Notes: generated by a model not told the origin, from the letters alone. 60,000 bases of DNA from Adiantum capillus-veneris (GCA_014529385.2 CM043949.1:148533850-148593849); one strand, 5' to 3'; positions 10,924 to 21,164 are shown, counted from the stretch's first letter. Translations and numbers: made by a program.

Positions 10924-11160
10924 GCTTCATGGTTGGCTTTAATGGATGATCAAAATGGCCCTCAATTCACTCCTTTTCATTTAACTCAGAGAATCCAGAT
11001 AAATGTTCATGTGTCCAGGAAGATTTTTTTCTAACAGCGCATAGTCTTTATGTTCGGGCCAAGAAGATTAAGAGAGATCCTGGAATGTCCTTTGCCTGTT
11101 GTAATTCCGATGATCAACTATGAAAACTCATTTGATGTGCATGTGTTTGTCCTTGTCTAA
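10924..11160 (+). pseudogene. Pre-gag domain, third copy
   Basis: In the frame of 10924, the translation aligns with the two segments at 410-841 of the Tat element. Shared features are RKIFF, an FGxxRLREIL block, a PxxIPM/xP turn and the ending ENSFDVHVFVL, with a stop at 11158-11160. One in-frame TAA (about 11032) breaks it. It occupies the same place, just upstream of gag, in an otherwise different LTR element. Function unknown. Confidence 0.65.
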
Positions 11161-11257
11161 AGTTGAGCTCCATTTATGTTTTTGGGAATTGAGTCAATTA
11201 AAAGTTTTGGGTTCTTGCACGTGTGTTCGAAGGGGTTCTCAAAGCATTATAACTTGG

Positions 11258-12754
11258 GTAGCCATAGCTTTCTCTTATCCGGAATTTCATGGAAGAAGTG
11301 GTGAAGATGCGGAAGAATTTTTGGAGCAAGTCGAGGTGGCATGCATAAGCAACAATATGTGTGATGAGGACAAGATTTTGAGGCTATTTGGATTGCTTTT
11401 GAAAGATGAGGCCCGTGTTTGGTTAATGGATTTGGAAGCTAAAGAAGCAGTGGCTTCTTCTTATGGTTTGAGTCTTGACAAGTTCATAGAAGCTTTTTTA
11501 GAGCGTTTCCAGGTTTTTGAAGATGCAAATGCAGTATGGAATGAGCTCAATGCTCTTAAAAAGGGTTCTTGTCAAGGTGTTGATGCCTATGTACAAGGTG
11601 TTATAGATTTATGGACTCGTTGGTGTGTTGCTCTTAAGGATGAGACCCCCCCTTGTTCATGGAAGAAAAGTTCTTTTGTTGATGGTTTGTCACCTTGGTT
11701 GCGGTTCGAGGTTGAGTTGAAGACGCCCGAGTCTTTTGAAGATGCGGTATGAATTGCAAAGCACAAGGAATGGAAGTTTAAGCGTCTTGAGGAACATGGT
11801 ATCAGTACAGGTATGCATGTACAAGATGGATTTGACATGGAAGATGAAGTTAAGCCTAAGAAAGTGAAAAGTAGCCTATCCTATGATGTTTCTCGTTTCT
11901 TCCCAAGGTCTATTGTGAAGCGTAAAGAGGTCTTGCAGGTTGACAGGGTTATGGAAGAGCCTAAAGAGGTGAGTAATGCTTTGGATACAGGATTGAAAAG
12001 TCTTGAAGAGGATGCATTGGCTACTTGTGTACCTTGTGATTCTGGGTGTGAGTGTGAGGTTGAGGTTATTGATGATGAGCACGTATCTTTGGATACTAGT
12101 TCCTTGGAAATTAGTGAAGAGGGCAAGTTTGAGAGCCATTTTGTGGATTTGTTGGATGTGGAGCCTGTTTTGAAGCCATATTTTGATGTATGTGCAGTGA
12201 TTGAACCGATTTATGAGCATGATTGTGGTTTAGATCAGGGATCTGTATTCTTGGAGACTGATGAACCCATGCTAGAAGCTATGGATAGTGGTGCTAGCCA
12301 TGATTATGATGTGGATAAAGTGATGTGTGATGATGAGTATGCTTATGATGATGAGAACGGGTTTGGCATATATGAGTCCAATCTTAGCTATGTGGATGCC
12401 TATGCTAGGGATATGTGTGCTGCGGGAATACTTTTGTGCCTTGGATATCAACAACTTTACCTTCACACAATGCTTTTAGCTACTTGGGTGCATGATTTGC
12501 AAGTTGTTGCTATGGCTGGTGAAGCCAAGATGCCAGGTGACGAGTCACTTGAGTTGTCTCTATCGGTTGGGTTGAATGTGGGATGCAATATTTATGCTTT
12601 TGGAACTCCAGACAGGGCGGATGTGTTAGTTGGATATGCCTATGGTGCATTTTGGTTCATTGTTGAAAAATGGAGGTCTGGTGTTATGATGCTTCTTGTG
12701 AATCAGGCGATATGCTTTTGGCGTTTTGATCCAGGTGGAATGAGCATCTACTAG
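11258..12754 (+). pseudogene. Gag plus long acidic C-terminal region
   Basis: A retrotransposon gag domain runs from about 11258: FHGRSGEDAEEFLEQVEV, LLLKDEARVWLMDLEA, then LSPWLRFEVELKTPESFEDA. TGA at 11750-11752 breaks the frame, which then continues to TAG at 12752-12754. The C-terminal 300 residues are strongly acidic (many Asp/Glu, including runs such as DDEYAYDDENG) and carry no zinc knuckle or protease motif. The domain start is placed by alignment with the gag at 861; no ATG is present at that point, so the first codons may be lost. A Lys/Arg-rich block lies at about 11840-11930. Confidence 0.7.
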
Positions 12755-12804
12755 TGCTGCTGCTGAGCATGAATGCTCTAGAAGGCTAGGGGGTGGGCAA
12801 ATTA

Positions 12805-13939
12805 TGTCAGGAGTTTTTTGGAGCAAGGGATTGGGCATATGTTCATACCCATGCATGGTGCATCGAATAAAGGATTGCCCATTTGCCAGAGCCAGGTGGT
12901 TACGTGGGGCCCACATGTGTACAGGTAGGGCAACATGTACATAGTGCATTGATTTTCATCCTTACGAGTACCAGTGTGTTTTTTCTACAATACTGAGGAG
13001 TTGGTAGCACGTAAAACTTCTCGAGGAAGCTATCCGCGGGCCGACGACATGAGGTAAGCAGGTGCGTCAGATGGCATCTAGTGGCGTCAGGAGGCCGAAT
13101 GTGGTCAATATTTTCACGTGGAGAAGTACTGACACAACGTGGGTGTTTCCTTGTGATAATTATGCAGAAAGGTCATCATGAGGACCAATTTTTGGGGCCA
13201 CTTCACGTGGTGGCGGGATGCATTATTGAAAAGAAATGAGTGCCAGATGTGCGGATGATGTAAAAAGGTGACAACTATGCACTGCGAGGTCAGTTTTTGG
13301 CCTGTTCGGGGTCCGTTTGAGGTCATCTAAAAGGCCAAGGGTGCCCAAGTAATAAATCTAAGTGTGGAAACTGAAAAAACTGAGAGAAGACCAGAAAAAT
13401 CATGGAGAAGAGAGGAGGAACAGCCGCAGGTGTGTTTTTGGGGTTTTTGGAGCCTGTTTTGGCCATAAACTGCTCATTGAGCACTTTGACATTGTAGAGT
13501 GGGGTTTTGGGCCGTTCCGGACGCGATGGCACTGTCCATTTTGCCAAATTACTCATTGTTTTTCTGTTGTTTTGGTTGTGTAAGTTTCTCCTATGAGCGA
13601 AGCTTCTGCTCCAGTTTGTGATTGTATCTTGCTTATTTTACCCATACTTTGTGAGCTGTTTGCTCCATTTGTGTTGGCCCAAGCTCATTTGTGTCTAGAC
13701 ATCAGAAATTATCCTCTTTTGAGCTGAGTTTTTGGGTGTGTGTGTGTGTGTGTGTGTATCTCTCTGTGTGGAGTGGGCAAGTGGATAGTCTCTATCCTCT
13801 CACTCCATAGGTGTGTTCCCTATCTCGGCCAGGTGTGTTGTGTAAGCCGAGTGGTGCCCCATAGTGTGTGTGTGTATCTTCCCAAGAGTGTCTCTCGGGT
13901 TGTTATAGAGGCGATGTGTGTGTTTTCATCCTGCTTACA
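12805..13939 (+). repeat. 3' LTR of the gag-only element
   Basis: Copy of 9065-10202, preceded by a polypurine tract and followed by acacgtttctactcc, where the TNPA-like reading resumes. It contains (GT)n at about 13735-13757, longer than in the 5' copy. Confidence 0.9.
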
Positions 13940-14409
13940 ACACGTTTCTACTCCAGCTGCATCGCCCTCTGTTTCGGAGCATTCAGCGCGCTCCGAAGCT
14001 TCGGTGTCGACGAGATGATCTTCACACTCGTCTAGGCATCGGTGCTCTAGTGGTGGTGGTTGTTGTGGGGATGCTGCCGCCGATGCTTCGATACCGCCTC
14101 GTGTTCGACGACGCTCTTTACCCTCCCCTTCTTTGCCCGCCCCGACACCAGCCACCCACGGCATCGCCATCGATGCCAGGTTTTGTGCGACTGACTGTCG
14201 TTCCTAGCGGCTACACACCACTAGCTACTCCTCCAGGAGTCACTCCGGTGGACATTCCTCGCTTCGAGGCTTAGACTCCAGTGGAGACACCTGACATTCG
14301 TACCCTCGTCGACATGCCGCTGGAGGTCCCTGTCAGGACACCCAAGTTCACGCGTCAGCGGTCGACTTCAATGGGTCAGCATCATCTTGGATAATGGAGG
14401 CAAGAAGGT

Positions 14410-14840
14410 GATTTCACGCATGCGTGGTCTTTGCTCTCAGGTATTTAGACACTACATACTAAACACCTAGAGTGAAGTACCGAATGATTTAAAAGACAGA
14501 GTCATCAGTATGCTTCATGACGAGTTTGCCGTTCCAACACGGGATGAGTGCTTCAATGAAGACGTGATGAAGGTTCAAATGCGCGAATACTACAAGCACA
14601 AGCGTTCCAAAGTGCAAAAATCAATCAAGCATGGGTGGAACAGACCAGATTGGCTGGCCAAAGAAGATTGGAAGAATGCGAAGACAGCAGCACGCGAGAA
14701 TCCCGACAAGTGGAAGCAACAAAAGAAGGCAGCCAGAGCGCGAGTAGAGGCTGGGAGCTCGCACCAGTTGGGAAGCGGCGGGTGGGCATCATTTGAGGCC
14801 AATTTTGCAAGTGTTTTGGCATTGCTCTTTATATTTGATA
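14410..14840 (+). pseudogene. Core of the TNPA-like transposase
   Basis: The frame reads VISRMRGLCSQVFRHYILNT, then TAG at 14468-14470, then SEVPNDLKDRVISMLHDEF, a basic YYKHKRSKVQKSI stretch, and the block RPDWLAKEDWKNAKTAAREN...SSHQLGSGGWASFEANF. The S-x-Q-x-G-S-G-G-W-x-S-F signature is what I associate with the plant Ptta/En/Spm transposase family (residues about 80-95 after the ATG at 14510). Coding is lost where the Copia 5' LTR starts at 14841. The upstream Pro-rich 13960-14300 part is open only in mixed frames. Confidence 0.65.
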
Positions 14841-15065
14841 TGTTACCATATACATGTGCTAGTGATGTGTGTGAACACACTAGGACCGCCGCGGCATTTT
14901 TTCCCTCTTTAGGAGTTTTTTTCCCCCGTGCATTGTATATACGCCCATCACTCTAGGGCTATGTATCTTTCCATTGCACACTAAGTAACACACTCTCTAT
15001 TGTGTGCCTTGAGCTTCCTTCATCTTCTCCAAGCTGTGTGTTTCTCTTCAACCCTAATTCCAACA
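14841..15065 (+). repeat. 5' LTR of the deleted Copia element
   Basis: By eye it differs from the 3' LTR at about a dozen positions plus a 2-bp indel, roughly 5 per cent. It contains gtgcattgtatatacgcccatc, probably the promoter region. Confidence 0.92.
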
Positions 15066-15067
15066 AT

Positions 15068-15080
15068 TGGTATCAGAGCA
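15068..15080 (+). other. Primer-binding site (initiator tRNA-Met type)
   Basis: tggtatcagagca, two bases after the LTR, is the classic Copia primer-binding site complementary to the 3' end of initiator tRNA-Met. Confidence 0.9.
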
Positions 15081-16440
15081 GGTTGCGTCCTCCCGGGCTT
15101 AGTCGCCAGCTGCTCCAATACACGCCTGCTCACTTTCTCCAATTTCAGTGAGCTTTGGCGAGCGTTCGCAGGTCGATAAATACTTCGCAGGTCGTCTACT
15201 CAGATTTTCGATTTGAGCTCATTTCGGTCTCCGTTTCCACTGTTTTGGGTTGTTCGAGACTCCAAAATATGGTTTTTAATAAGGGTTTTCAGCCGTGCTT
15301 AACAGCTTGTGAATCGGACTTGTATGTCATGAATTATGAGCATCCGAAGCGAGCGGTCTCAACTTAGAAGGTGATTGCGGGTGCATGCGAGAAGGGAAAC
15401 TAGGACAACTTGGGGTTCTAAGTTTAGAAATGCTGAAGTTTTATATTTTTGGAGATAGCCGAGGTGATGGGCTTCGAGCCGTGTGTTACGGTGCGTCATT
15501 CGCTGATCGGAGCAGCAAGATATCCCTCAGGGAAAATTGATCGAGAAGTCCCCTCATGCTTTGGGAGAAGCTGGAAATTTTTGAGAAGTTGGGGAGGTGG
15601 GAGGATGGTACCAAGTGGCAATGGAGTAATCCCATATAGGGGGGGAGAAAGTGGAAATTGGAGGGTATAAGGGGGGGAGTGGGTACCCTGTAAGGGTGTA
15701 TCAAAGGAGCTAATGGAGCTTCTTGGCCATGCTTGTGAGGACTCGTGGACTTTGGAGGAGAGAGGGGGTGCCATTTTCAGTCCACACCAGCTGCCCAGGC
15801 ACTTGGCCACTTTTTTGGTCCACCGGAAATCCCCTTTCCCCACTTGCCTTGGTCAAAAAGTGGCCAACAGCTCATTTTTGACAGAAAAAAGACAAAAAAT
15901 GGACCAATAAAAAGGTGCCTAAAGAGGGAAATGAAGTCGGCTAAGAAGAGCGAGAAAATACCTTGGGATAAGAATAAAAAAAATCCCCCTTTAATAGATG
16001 TATTTTCCTGCACATCCTTTTTTGCTGACAGAGACTTGTTTTTTGGAGCTTTTGGGAGACCTTCCATCTTCAAAAGCTTGTAACTTGCTCGTCGGTTATC
16101 AGAATCAAGCATATGGATGCTCTACGGAGATTCTCACAGCACAAGATTTGTGTTCATGGTCTTGGTTTTCTAAAATTTTAGCCATGTTTTGAGTTAGAGA
16201 TGTTTCTCGCCCATCTTCATAGGTGTTCGACTTTGGTATTTTCTACCGTCATACAAGGTTTCTTTCCAATGGTGTGACTCGTGCAAAGCTATAGAGGCAC
16301 TTGTTTTCCTTGTCGTTTGCATGCTAACAACATGAGTGTCCACAAGTGGTTTTTGTTTCATGCTTGGCAGTTCATGTATATCATGGTTGAGCAAGAAGCA
16401 ACCTATTGTGGCCACTTCAAGTTGTGAGGACAGGATAGCC
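15081..16440 (+). other. Non-coding interior of the deleted Copia element
   Basis: No gag, integrase or RT motif is visible in any frame. The open frames at 15155-15367, 15449-15670, 15713-15910 and 15745-16083 and their reverse shadows show no known domain. The segment probably joins the 5' leader to sequence near the 3' end of pol. Confidence 0.5.
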
Positions 16441-16461
16441 AACACTATCTACACTAACAAT

Positions 16462-16686
16462 TAGAGCGCATTGGCATTTGCGAGGAACCCAGTTTTTCAT
16501 GCTCGCACAAAGCACATTGAGGTGCATTACCATTATGTCAGCCTGGTGAGGCTCTCAGCAGGAGAGATCAGCTTGGCTTATGTGCCAACACAGGACAACC
16601 TTGCAGATTTTTTCACAAAGGCATTGTCTCGTGAGAAGCTTGAAGCTTTCCGCAAAACTTTGGGCTTACTCTCCTTTGTGGACTGA
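16462..16686 (+). pseudogene. Copia RNase H C-terminal fragment
   Basis: The frame reads SALAFARNPVFHARTKHIEV, then LAYVPTQDNLADFFTKAL and a stop at 16684-16686. These are the terminal motifs of Copia RNase H (HxRxKHI and DxxxKAL). TAG at 16462-16464 sits where a Gln normally precedes SAL. Nothing upstream of this point in the domain survives. Confidence 0.88.
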
Positions 16687-16749
16687 TCATGTCCTCAGGG
16701 CATGGCGCTTCCCTTTACTCATGTGCCAGCTCTCGTTCACCACATCACT

Positions 16750-16761
16750 CCAGGGGGGATT
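16750..16761 (+). other. Polypurine tract
   Basis: ccaggggggatt lies directly before the 3' LTR start at 16762, the expected plus-strand primer site. Confidence 0.8.
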
Positions 16762-16988
16762 TGTTACCATATACATGTGGTAGTGATGTGTGTGAACACA
16801 CTAGGACCGACGGGGTATTTTTTCCCTCTTTAGGAGGTTTTTTCCCCCGTGCATTGTATATACGCCCATCACTCTAGGGCTATGTATCGTTCCATTGCAC
16901 ACTAAGTAACACACTCTCTATCGTATGCCTTGAGCTTCCTTCGTCTTTTCCAAGCTGTGTGTGTTTCTCTGCAACCCTAATTCAAACA
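16762..16988 (+). repeat. 3' LTR of the deleted Copia element
   Basis: Copy of 14841-15065. It ends caaaca and is followed by ttata, compared with tgata before the 5' LTR. Confidence 0.92.
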
Positions 16989-17052
16989 TTATAGTTTAGG
17001 GTTTATGGGTTTTTAAATTCTAACATAATGGATTCTTTGTATGTTTTGACAG

Positions 17053-17300
17053 TGGTCAATGACAGGACGTGATCCCACACCGTACGAGCGCGAGTATGCA
17101 GGCAGGAAGGGCTTAAACGCCCTAATGGACATTCTGAGTTCTCACAGTGACATGGTTAGTATTAGGGTTTACTCTTTTCTATTTTTTGTATTGTTTTATA
17201 AATGTCACTATATGTTTATACTTACAAAAAGCTGTCTTATTTTTTTTATTTGCAGAATCGGACAGATACGCCGCTTGGACGCGATGAGACGTCTAATTAG
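17053..17300 (+). pseudogene. Terminal exons of the TNPA-like transposase
   Basis: The exon at 17053-17154 follows acceptor gttttgacag and encodes WSMTGRDPTPYEREYAGRKG. The intron is 17155-17255 (gttagt...tgcag, 101 bp), and the last exon at 17256-17300 ends NRTDTPLGRDETSN followed by TAG. Both exons are in phase 0. The join to the core lies across the Copia insertion at 14841-16988 and I cannot fix the donor; a GT at about 14811 is possible. Confidence 0.6.
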
Positions 17301-17715
17301 ACGACGTCAGTCTAGCCATAGCTAGATAGCATTAATTTCTTTTTGTCATAGCCTATGTATCATGAGATGACTTTTATACGTCTTTTTGAAAACTATATAT
17401 ATTTTTTCAATAATGACAATGGTGTTGTAACTATTACATTTTCAAAGTTTAACAATCAAGTGATTTTTCCTATGATGTGTACAATTGTCATTGATTTACT
17501 TTCATCAATTCATGCTTGTCAGTTTTGTATCTTTATTTTGCAAACAATACGTACTATGGATGATGGAGTTAATGGTTATATTGTCTTATGGGTGACTATT
17601 TTGGGTATATATCTACATTTGCACTTATTTTCAAAGGTGAATCAATTAATGTAACATTCAATATGGTTGATGGGTGGCAGGGCATTCAATATGGTTGCCC
17701 TGCCACCAATTTGTT
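17301..17715. other. AT-rich 3' untranslated stretch of the CACTA element
   Basis: No gene seen. The open frame at 17355-17654 has AT-rich, low-complexity translation and is not believed. Confidence 0.5.
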
Positions 17716-17885
17716 TTCCTCTTCGGCGTCGCTATGAACGTCGCTATATAAGGCTCTACAGCGGCGCTATAAACGTCACTATAGATAGCCTACAAACATT
17801 GCTATAATCCTCGCTATAGGCGTCACGATATAGCGACGCTTATAGCGACGTTCCCGTATCGACGCTGTTAGCGATTGTCTTAGTG
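17716..17885 (+). repeat. CACTA 3' subterminal repeats and terminus
   Basis: Dense direct and inverted copies of a cgtcgctata-like 10-mer (gcgtcgctatg, acgtcgctata, gcgctataaacgtc, tcgctatagg, tatagcgacgc, tatagcgacg) end in gattgtcttagtg at 17885. In En/Spm elements such subterminal motifs bind the TNPA-type protein. The next three bases are act; without the 5' end the target duplication cannot be tested. Confidence 0.6.
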
Positions 17886-17944
17886 ACTTCGGGGGTTATA
17901 AAAACCCAATGTATTTCCGTTGCTAACAATGTCACAAGAGCACA

Positions 17945-18800
17945 CAACCTCTTGTAGTTCAAGCCCTATTCTTGCCCCTAGGCAATAAGGATACTGCGAA
18001 GAGAGATGTACCTTTAAAGCAAGGAGAGCCTAGAGTTTGTAGAGACCAAGCTTCTAAGAGTGAGAGAGATTTGTGAGAGTGTAACGGTATGGTTACTCAC
18101 CTTGTGTATTAGCATAGCTCTCCAAGAATGTTGATCATAGCTTTCGCGGAGTGTTGTAGCTTGAATGCCTTCAATAATTAGGACACAAGAGAGATGGGGA
18201 TAGAGATAGAGATAAGGATAGGTGTATAATTAGAAATCAATAATACTATAGGTTAGGAAATTTATTTGGAAATAGAGATAGAGGTAAGGATTGGGCTAAA
18301 TATGAAAAGCAAAACATCAAGAAACCAACAAATCACAAAAAAAAACACACCTTGATTGATAACCCTTCAAGATTTGTTTTCCAATTTGATGGAGAGAGAA
18401 GAAGAGGAAAGACTTCCGACCTTGAATGATTCACCAAATCCAAGTCCTTCTTTTGTTACAATTGATCTTACAAGGATTGTTTACAAGATTGGATAGTATT
18501 CTTCAAGAAGCGAGTGTAGGCTTAGGCTTATGTTTATGGCTAAGTACAATTAGGCATTAATGCTCTCACGCCCTCATGAATGATTTTCAAGGAAGAAGAG
18601 GTTCCCTTTTATAGGTGAAGGGAACCCCAAGGGTTACACAGGAAAGAGAAGAGCCAGTGTGGACAGCAACTGGCAAAGTTTGAAATGGGCTATCCATGCA
18701 TAATGTGGGCACCCACCATTTTGATCATATCTCCTCAACCATGGCTACGACCCCATTTTATATAATTTTTCCAATTTGGATTGGAACCTAGGCAAAGAAG
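17945..18800 (-). repeat. LTR-like repeat, 3' copy of the minus-strand Ty3 relic
   Basis: Aligns with 21165-22070 over its whole length. About 50 bp present near 21975-22025 (aaaaattaaaaatagggg...) are missing here. Confidence 0.75.
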
Positions 18801-19474
18801 CCTACTCAATCTTTTCCTACTATTGGGTGATAAGGGTGAAGCTAATGGTTTAACCTTCTTTGCTACACTTTTGTAATTAGTTTTAACATGGACTTTTGGG
18901 CCAATTGTTTTCTTAAAACATTGGCTTTCTTTAAAAGCTTCTATTACTTGATACATTTCCATAGACCATACTTCCACAACTTCATTTTCGAGATGCAAAC
19001 TAGATTACATTATAGCATCAAGCTCACCCATAGTATCTACAAAAGAAACTTGTTCACACAAACCCAAAACATTTTCAATAGGCTCTAGCAATGCACTCTC
19101 TTCCATGCCTATTTTTACATTATGTACATATTGCCTCTCACATCTCTTTAAATCTTCTAGTTTTGTAAAACATACTAATCCATTCCTTGCTAGCAAGGAG
19201 CCGGTCGAGAAAGTTTCACCTATTTTTGGATTAGGCGAGACCCTTTTTCTTTTTGTACCACTGTAATTCCACTTTACAATGGTACTTGGCTAAAACCCAT
19301 CATTTCCCAATGGTTATGAAACTCTTTGCTCACCTTTGGTAGAGGATGAACTCTGAGCTTGTCATGATTTCTTTCATGGTTTACACAAAATGTGAGAAAT
19401 TGAACAACACGTTTACCATCTTTGATTTGTATCTTGGCATAAACTAATCCATCATCCATTACCTTTGTTTCCAT
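18735..19474 (-). pseudogene. Protease-RT linker of the Ty3 relic
   Basis: Translated in two or more frames, it gives a VYAKIQIKDGKRVVQFLTFC segment with CVNHER, then an acidic stretch, then the KSVAKKVKPLASPLS block (about 18800-18860). Similar sequences link protease to RT in a group of plant and fungal-type Gypsy elements. Stops separate the pieces (for example near 19272 and 19005). No RT motif follows before the LTR. Confidence 0.55.
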
Positions 19475-19700
19475 TCAAACTCCCACAGTGTAGGGTTGTC
19501 CAAGGATAAGATATATGAAGATGTGTCCTGTATAAAGAAGTTTTGCTCAACCTTTACATCACCTATGGTCACCTTTAGACTTGGACATGCTGCATACAAT
19601 TCACCTGATGAATTGTTTTCCACTCTGACCATCCAACCATGTTATGTGTCCATTGGACATTTATATTTGTTGTAAAGACTTATTGACATTATATTTATTT
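19470..19700 (-). pseudogene. Retropepsin remnant
   Basis: EEPLFSLIDHCSEINIMS contains the catalytic Asp, but the usual Gly after it is replaced (DHC). HGWMVRVENNSSGELY and CPSLKVTIGDVKVEQNFF follow, after a TAG/TAA-type stop at 19642. The final LxLGQP-like flap region reads ILSLDNPTLW. It is clearly related to the aspartic proteases of Gypsy elements and no longer functional. Confidence 0.7.
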
Positions 19701-20436
19701 CAGAACAATGGTCAATTAAGGAAAAAAGTGGTTCTTCAATATCACCTACCAATGTCTCTGTAGTAGCCCATGCCCAAAGGATTCTTGAATAGTGACTCCT
19801 ATGAATGCTTTGAGATTCTTCCCCATCATCAAGAAATTTCACTTGCCTTACATTCCAAGAAGACTGGTAGCATCCCACCATAGCTTCATCACCTTCTTTA
19901 GCATGCACTTGAAACTCTTTATTTGCAGCTTGTAAGAAACGATCTCTCTTCTCTGCATCTAGTGTGGCCTTTTTTGTCCTGGTGAGTTGTGCATAGTGCC
20001 ACTCAAATTCCCTAAGTAGCTCTATTATTGATATTTCTTGCTTTTGCTTGACTACCCACTCTAAGAATGTTCTTTTGGTCACTCTCTGAGATTCCTCCAT
20101 TAAAGCTACTTTGAGTTCTTCTCAGTTTCTCACATGCCCATCTTTAATTTCGCTAACATGTTCTGTAATTGCAACAACTAGCTCAAAGCTTTGAATCATC
20201 TCACCTTCTGACACATGATGTAGCTCCATCTCCTTCACATATTTGCACAAGTACTTGTTTACATCTTTGCCATTGAATTGATTCATTTTGTTGATGATTG
20301 CTTGTATGGCTTTGGTTGCTAAAATCTCCCTTCTTTGAGTGGCATGTTGTTATTGCATGAACATTGCAAATGCTTGAAACATTTGCATTGTTGCTGGGTC
20401 ATAATGAATACAATATTGATCCACATCATCACCCAT
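19642..20436 (-). pseudogene. Gag of the minus-strand Ty3 relic
   Basis: ATG at 20436-20434 starts MGDDVDQYCIHYDPATMQMF. In-frame TAA (about 20352) and TGA (about 20122) interrupt it. The conserved region NQFNGKDVNKYLCKYVKEME and, later, RTFLEWVVKQKQEISIIELL identify a gag-type helical domain of this Gypsy group. The frame continues without a break into the protease, as expected for a gag-pro fusion. Confidence 0.65.
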
Positions 20437-20439
20437 GGT

Positions 20440-21160
20440 TACCCACAAACTCTCACCCTCGCAGTTTCACGTCAGGTTGATTAAAGAATTGTTGAGAAGT
20501 TTGCAGTCTTGCCAAGAAAGCACCGGGCTTCTTGCTGTGATAATTTGTGAGCTAACTCTAAAATTATATAAAGGAGTTATGCTATAGATGCCATGAAGTC
20601 TACAATTTGGTAGGGATTTCAATCAAAGAAGCCCCATTCTCTCTCTTGCACTCACATACACAAAGAAAGAACAAAAAACAGAAAATCAAACAACACAAAG
20701 ATGAAAACGTCAAGTCTTTAGTCATATTTTATCATAGTTAAAATGAAAGGGTTAATAAATAAGTTAATGGTATTCAACATTTGTCGACCAAACAAGCTAC
20801 AAATTGTTATTTGGGCCTATAGTTTAGTGCTTACTATGATACAAATGTTTTGTCTAGTGATTTGTGTCAATTGTGTTTACAAATATTCTTGGTTCATAAC
20901 AAGATAACTACACTTATATCAAAAGAAAAGTTATAGTATAAAAGGGGTAGTATGATGGGATCCGGTAAAAGAAGTATTTCATTGAGACTTTTTGGGCCAA
21001 AGAAAAACTATTTGTTGTTGGAAGTGTATTTGATGGCTAATCCATACGTTAATTGTAGTGGATTTCATAGTGGAAGCGATAGAAATTAACATCATGTAAA
21101 TTATTCATCTAGGATAAATTTAGTATGTGCAAAATGTAGATATTACAGAAGTGAAGAGAA
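20440..21160. other. Leader of the minus-strand Ty3 relic
   Basis: AT-rich and without a credible ORF. It should hold the primer-binding site near 21100-21160, but no tRNA complement was recognised. Confidence 0.4.
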
Positions 21161-21164
21161 GAGA

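Larger units (their letters stand above)
9065..13939 (+). mobile_element. Gag-only non-autonomous LTR retrotransposon
   Basis: Long direct repeats (9065-10202 and 12805-13939, about 1.14 kb each) begin TGTCAGGAG and end near ...ca. The 2.6-kb interior holds a leader, a copy of the pre-gag domain, a gag domain and a long acidic ORF, but no protease, RT, RNase H or integrase. A purine-rich tract (aggctagggggtgggcaaa, 12786-12804 region) precedes the 3' LTR. This matches the class of non-autonomous LTR elements that keep gag only. It is inserted in the first coding exon of the TNPA-like gene. The motif acgt occurs at both junctions but is offset by a base or two, so the target duplication is not certain. 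Confidence 0.85.
14841..16988 (+). mobile_element. Deleted Ty1/Copia element nested in the TNPA-like gene
   Basis: Two LTRs of 225 and 227 bp (14841-15065 and 16762-16988) start TGTTACCATA and end in ...aaca/...aaaca. A tggtatcagagca primer-binding site follows the 5' LTR and a ccaggggggat polypurine tract precedes the 3' LTR. The interior is only 1.7 kb, with the RNase H C-terminus as the sole coding remnant, so gag, integrase and RT are lost. The flanks tgata/ttata match at 4 of 5 positions and may be an eroded target duplication. Confidence 0.9.
8978..17300 (+). pseudogene. TNPA-like plant transposase gene (En/Spm second gene), interrupted twice
   Basis: The pieces are an N-terminal exon at 8978-9061 (acceptor ttaatgcag just upstream; MDDEEFLSSLCSQQRQW..., TGA at 9059-9061), a Ser/Pro/Ala-rich continuation at 13943-14300, the plant transposase (Ptta/En/Spm, PF03004-like) core at about 14410-14835, and terminal exons at 17053-17300. 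LTR elements separate the first two pieces (9065-13939) and the last two (14841-16988). Stops within the pieces (9059, 14018, 14468 and others) mean decay beyond the insertions. Proteins of this type bind subterminal repeats of their own transposon. Assignment rests on domain style and on TNPD-TNPA order. Confidence 0.6.
7336..17885 (+). mobile_element. CACTA (En/Spm) transposon, 5' end missing, with two nested LTR elements
   Basis: The order is a TNPD-like remnant (transposase-associated N-terminus joined to DUF4216-like C-terminus), a 334-bp foldback, a TNPA-like plant transposase gene split by two LTR elements, and 3' subterminal DNA full of cgtcgctata/tatagcgacg repeats. It ends in ...gcgattgtcttagtg at 17885. 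TAGTG is the complement of the CACTA terminus. TNPD before TNPA is the standard En/Spm order. No 5' CACTA end is visible; the Tat LTR-like tail abuts the coding remnant at about 7336. Without the nested insertions the element would be about 3.5 kb, so it is also internally deleted. Confidence 0.65.

Noticed and set aside
11876-12220. Minus-strand ORFs opposite the acidic gag extension
   Set aside because: Shadows of the plus-strand frame, which has the gag context and far fewer stops.
13740-14274. ORFs at 13740-14018 and 13918-14274 and the reverse frame 13820-14170 as independent genes
   Set aside because: They begin in the 3' LTR and run into the Pro/Ser-rich part of the TNPA-like gene; frame choice is by chance.
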